From assembly GCA_003133265.1 (NCBI GenBank), contig PKWQ01000415.1:1-7899 (forward strand): a stretch of DNA of 7,899 nucleotides, written 5' to 3'. Source of the stretch: Acetobacteraceae bacterium. GTDB lineage: Bacteria; Pseudomonadota; Alphaproteobacteria; Acetobacterales; Acetobacteraceae. Positions within the stretch are counted from its first letter, which is position 1; each line of letters begins with the position of its first letter. Below the pieces are notes generated by a model. It made no database searches, was not told the origin of the DNA, and saw only the letters and a program-made list of their open reading frames with translations. Of the stretch, positions 6,811 to 7,899 are shown one piece after another. Both the position numbers and the translations under genes were made by a program.

Positions 6811-6874
6811 TTCGGGGATGCCTCGCTCTCTTGGGACGTGTTGTCCTGCAAGAAAGCGCCCGGACGCGCGCCTG

Positions 6875-7666
6875 TCAAAAGCCGCCGATCCCGGTCATCG
6901 CTAGCGCGATCCCCGGGGCCGCCGCCAGGATCGGTCCGCCGGTCACCGGCCCGTCGCCGGCCATGAACGGGCTGACCGCCGCGCCGGCCTCCTGGCAGAT
7001 CACGATCGCGGCGGCGCAGTCCCACAGATGGATGTGCAATTCCACATAGGCGTCGAGCCGTCCGGCCGCGACGTCGGCCAAGCCCATCGCGCCCGAGCCG
7101 CCGAGGCGTGGCGCCGCGCCGGCCGCGCGGATGCGCCCGAGCAGTCCCAGGAAGTCCGCGTCCGTGTGGCGCATGTTCCAGCCCACCTCGATGATCGCGG
7201 TGCCGAGATTATCGGTTGCCGCCGCCTGGATCGACTGCTGGTTCAGGGTCGCGCCATGGCCGGCCCGGGCGGCGAACGCCTCGCCCATCGCGGGCGCCAC
7301 CAGCACGCCGAGCAGCGGTGTCCGATCCTCGACCAGGGCCAGCGACACGCAGAACCGCGCGCCGCCATGTGCGTAGTTCGATGTGCCGTCGATCGGATCG
7401 ACCACCCAGCGCAGTTTGCCGTCGCGCGTGTGGCCGCCTTCCTCGCCCTGGAAGCCGTCTTCGGGGAACGCCGTGGCGAGTTGTTCCGACAGGAAGCGCT
7501 CCACCGCGCCGTCCGCCTCGGTCAGCCAATCCTGCGCGCTCTTCAGGCTGATCCCGGCGCTGATTCCACCTGTGCCGCCGCGCACCGGGCGCATCCGCAT
7601 CGCCAGCGCGCCGGCCGCCGCCGCCAGCGCCTGGGCCGTCGCGAATCGCCGTTCCAATGCAGTCAT
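6875..7666 (-). CDS. Inositol monophosphatase family phosphatase
   Basis: The 263-residue protein is a Mg2+-dependent, Li+-sensitive-type sugar or alcohol phosphatase of the IMPase/FBPase fold. All metal-site motifs are intact: GEEGG (74-78, Glu75), WVVDPIDGTSNY (87-98, Asp90 and Asp93) and LWDCAAAIVICQEAGA (214-229, Asp216). LTEAD (48-52) is the usual N-terminal motif. Length is normal for the family. Members hydrolyse inositol-1-phosphate, histidinol phosphate, PAP or related compounds. The sequence does not let me choose, so neither suhB nor hisN is assigned. The ATG has GGGAA about 6 nt upstream, partly inside a predicted hairpin at 7674-7695. It heads a minus-strand run with the CoA-transferase and MaoC genes, with no clear functional link to them, and is divergent from aroE. 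Confidence 0.92.
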   Translation of the reverse strand: MTALERRFATAQALAAAAGALAMRMRPVRGGTGGISAGISLKSAQDWLTEADGAVERFLSEQLATAFPEDGFQGEEGGHTRDGKLRWVVDPIDGTSNYAHGGARFCVSLALVEDRTPLLGVLVAPAMGEAFAARAGHGATLNQQSIQAAATDNLGTAIIEVGWNMRHTDADFLGLLGRIRAAGAAPRLGGSGAMGLADVAAGRLDAYVELHIHLWDCAAAIVICQEAGAAVSPFMAGDGPVTGGPILAAAPGIALAMTGIGGF

Positions 7667-7673
7667 CTGGTTC

Positions 7674-7695
7674 CCGTCCGCATGAAGCCGGACGG
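7674..7695 (-). promoter_or_regulatory. Hairpin over the phosphatase leader
   Basis: CCGTCCG and CGGACGG form a perfect 7-bp inverted repeat with an 8-nt loop. Read on the minus strand it ends 7 nt before the phosphatase ATG, and its 3' arm takes in part of the GGACGGGAA ribosome binding region. In RNA it could limit access to that site; as DNA it could be an operator between the divergent phosphatase and aroE genes. The role is inference, and no known regulator motif is recognised. Confidence 0.35.
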
Positions 7696-7720
7696 ACGTA
7701 GCAGCGGGGGACGCGACGGA

Positions 7721-7725
7721 GGAAA
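7721..7725 (+). promoter_or_regulatory. Strong ribosome binding region with A-tract
   Basis: GGAGG (about 7718-7722) followed directly by a run of eight A residues precedes ATGATG at 7730. The spacing is ideal (about 7 nt), and the A-rich spacer stands out in very GC-rich DNA. It is a better initiation signal than that of most genes in the window, yet the frame it serves closes after 22 codons. Confidence 0.45.
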
Positions 7726-7729
7726 AAAA

Positions 7730-7798
7730 ATGATGCTAAACATGAACGGATCGCTCTCTGGCCCGTGCGTCGAGGTTTGGGACAGGTCAGTTGCGTGA
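7730..7798 (+). CDS. Possible 22-residue leader ORF upstream of aroE
   Basis: An ORF of 22 codons, MMLNMNGSLSGPCVEVWDRSVA, starts 8 nt after a strong GGAGG site and stops at 7798, 43 bp before the preferred aroE start. An in-frame ATG at 7682 would extend it to 38 residues but has no ribosome binding site. It has one Trp and no run of aromatic or regulatory codons, so a classical amino-acid attenuator is not evident. It may be a translated leader, a small protein, or a chance ORF behind an A-rich promoter element. I recognise no family. Confidence 0.3.
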   Translation: MMLNMNGSLSGPCVEVWDRSVA

Positions 7799-7841
7799 AA
7801 CCTGCGCCGACGGCCCGGCGCGCATGAAGGAAGCCGTTCCG

Positions 7842-7899
7842 ATGCCCATTCTCACCGGTCAGGCCCGCGTCGCGGGGTTATTCGGCTGGCCCATCGCCC
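7842..7899 (+). CDS. aroE: Shikimate dehydrogenase, N-terminal fragment
   Basis: The first 19 codons of a gene running off the right edge read MPILTGQARVAGLFGWPIA. This is the typical shikimate dehydrogenase N-terminus, in which LTG-x-ARVAG and GWPIA (GNPI/GWPI, normally followed by HSxSP) form the first strand and shikimate-binding loop. AroE reduces 3-dehydroshikimate to shikimate with NADPH in the cytoplasm, the fourth step of the chorismate pathway. ATG 7842 is preferred because AAGGAA lies about 10 nt upstream. An in-frame ATG at 7824 would add six residues (MKEAVP) and put that site inside the coding region. The NADPH-binding domain and catalytic Lys/Asp are outside the window. Confidence 0.85.
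   Translation, partial: MPILTGQARVAGLFGWPIA

Noticed and set aside
6856..6871. Possible terminator after the phosphatase gene.
   Set aside because: The stem has a G-G mismatch and only TTTCTT after it on the minus strand; such GC pairings are frequent here by chance, and the downstream gene is co-directional.

Overview
The window reads as a high-GC alphaproteobacterial chromosome segment. The GC-rich third positions, the Tat-type leader, the smr-xre gene pair and the AroE start suggest a Rhodospirillales/Acetobacteraceae-like organism. That placement is an inference from gene style, not a measured affiliation. I see no mobile element, CRISPR array, rRNA or tRNA. Nearly all the DNA is protein-coding and genes are tightly packed, with three ATGA stop/start overlaps.

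Left edge (1-204): the first 32 codons of a minus-strand gene with a twin-arginine leader face a 107-bp divergent gap that also serves the plus-strand genes. Plus-strand block (205-5129): lutB and lutC, the iron-sulfur and LUD-domain subunits of the LutABC L-lactate oxidation complex, overlap by ATGA. They are followed by a SnoaL/NTF2-fold protein with a strong ribosome binding site, a 12-helix-type MFS transporter, a Smr-domain protein and a small XRE-type regulator. The last two also overlap by ATGA. No lutA is present at either side of lutBC.

Minus-strand block (5156-7666, transcribed right to left): an inositol-monophosphatase-family phosphatase, then a class III (CaiB-type) CoA-transferase starting with GTG, then a MaoC-type hydratase overlapping the transferase by ATGA. 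The last two look like a CoA-activation plus enoyl-CoA hydration pair. An itaconate/mesaconate-type dicarboxylate route is one candidate. The minus block converges on the plus block across only 26 bp.

Right edge (7667-7899): a 175-bp divergent gap holds a 7-bp-stem hairpin over the phosphatase leader and a 22-codon ORF with a very strong Shine-Dalgarno sequence. The start of aroE (shikimate dehydrogenase) then runs off the end. Overall the window is mostly accessory organic-acid metabolism (lactate, CoA thioesters, Tat-exported protein, transporter) beside a core aromatic-biosynthesis gene. I found no clear novel defence or mobile system. The most unusual points are the lutA-less lutBC, the CoA-transferase/MaoC pair and the aroE leader region.
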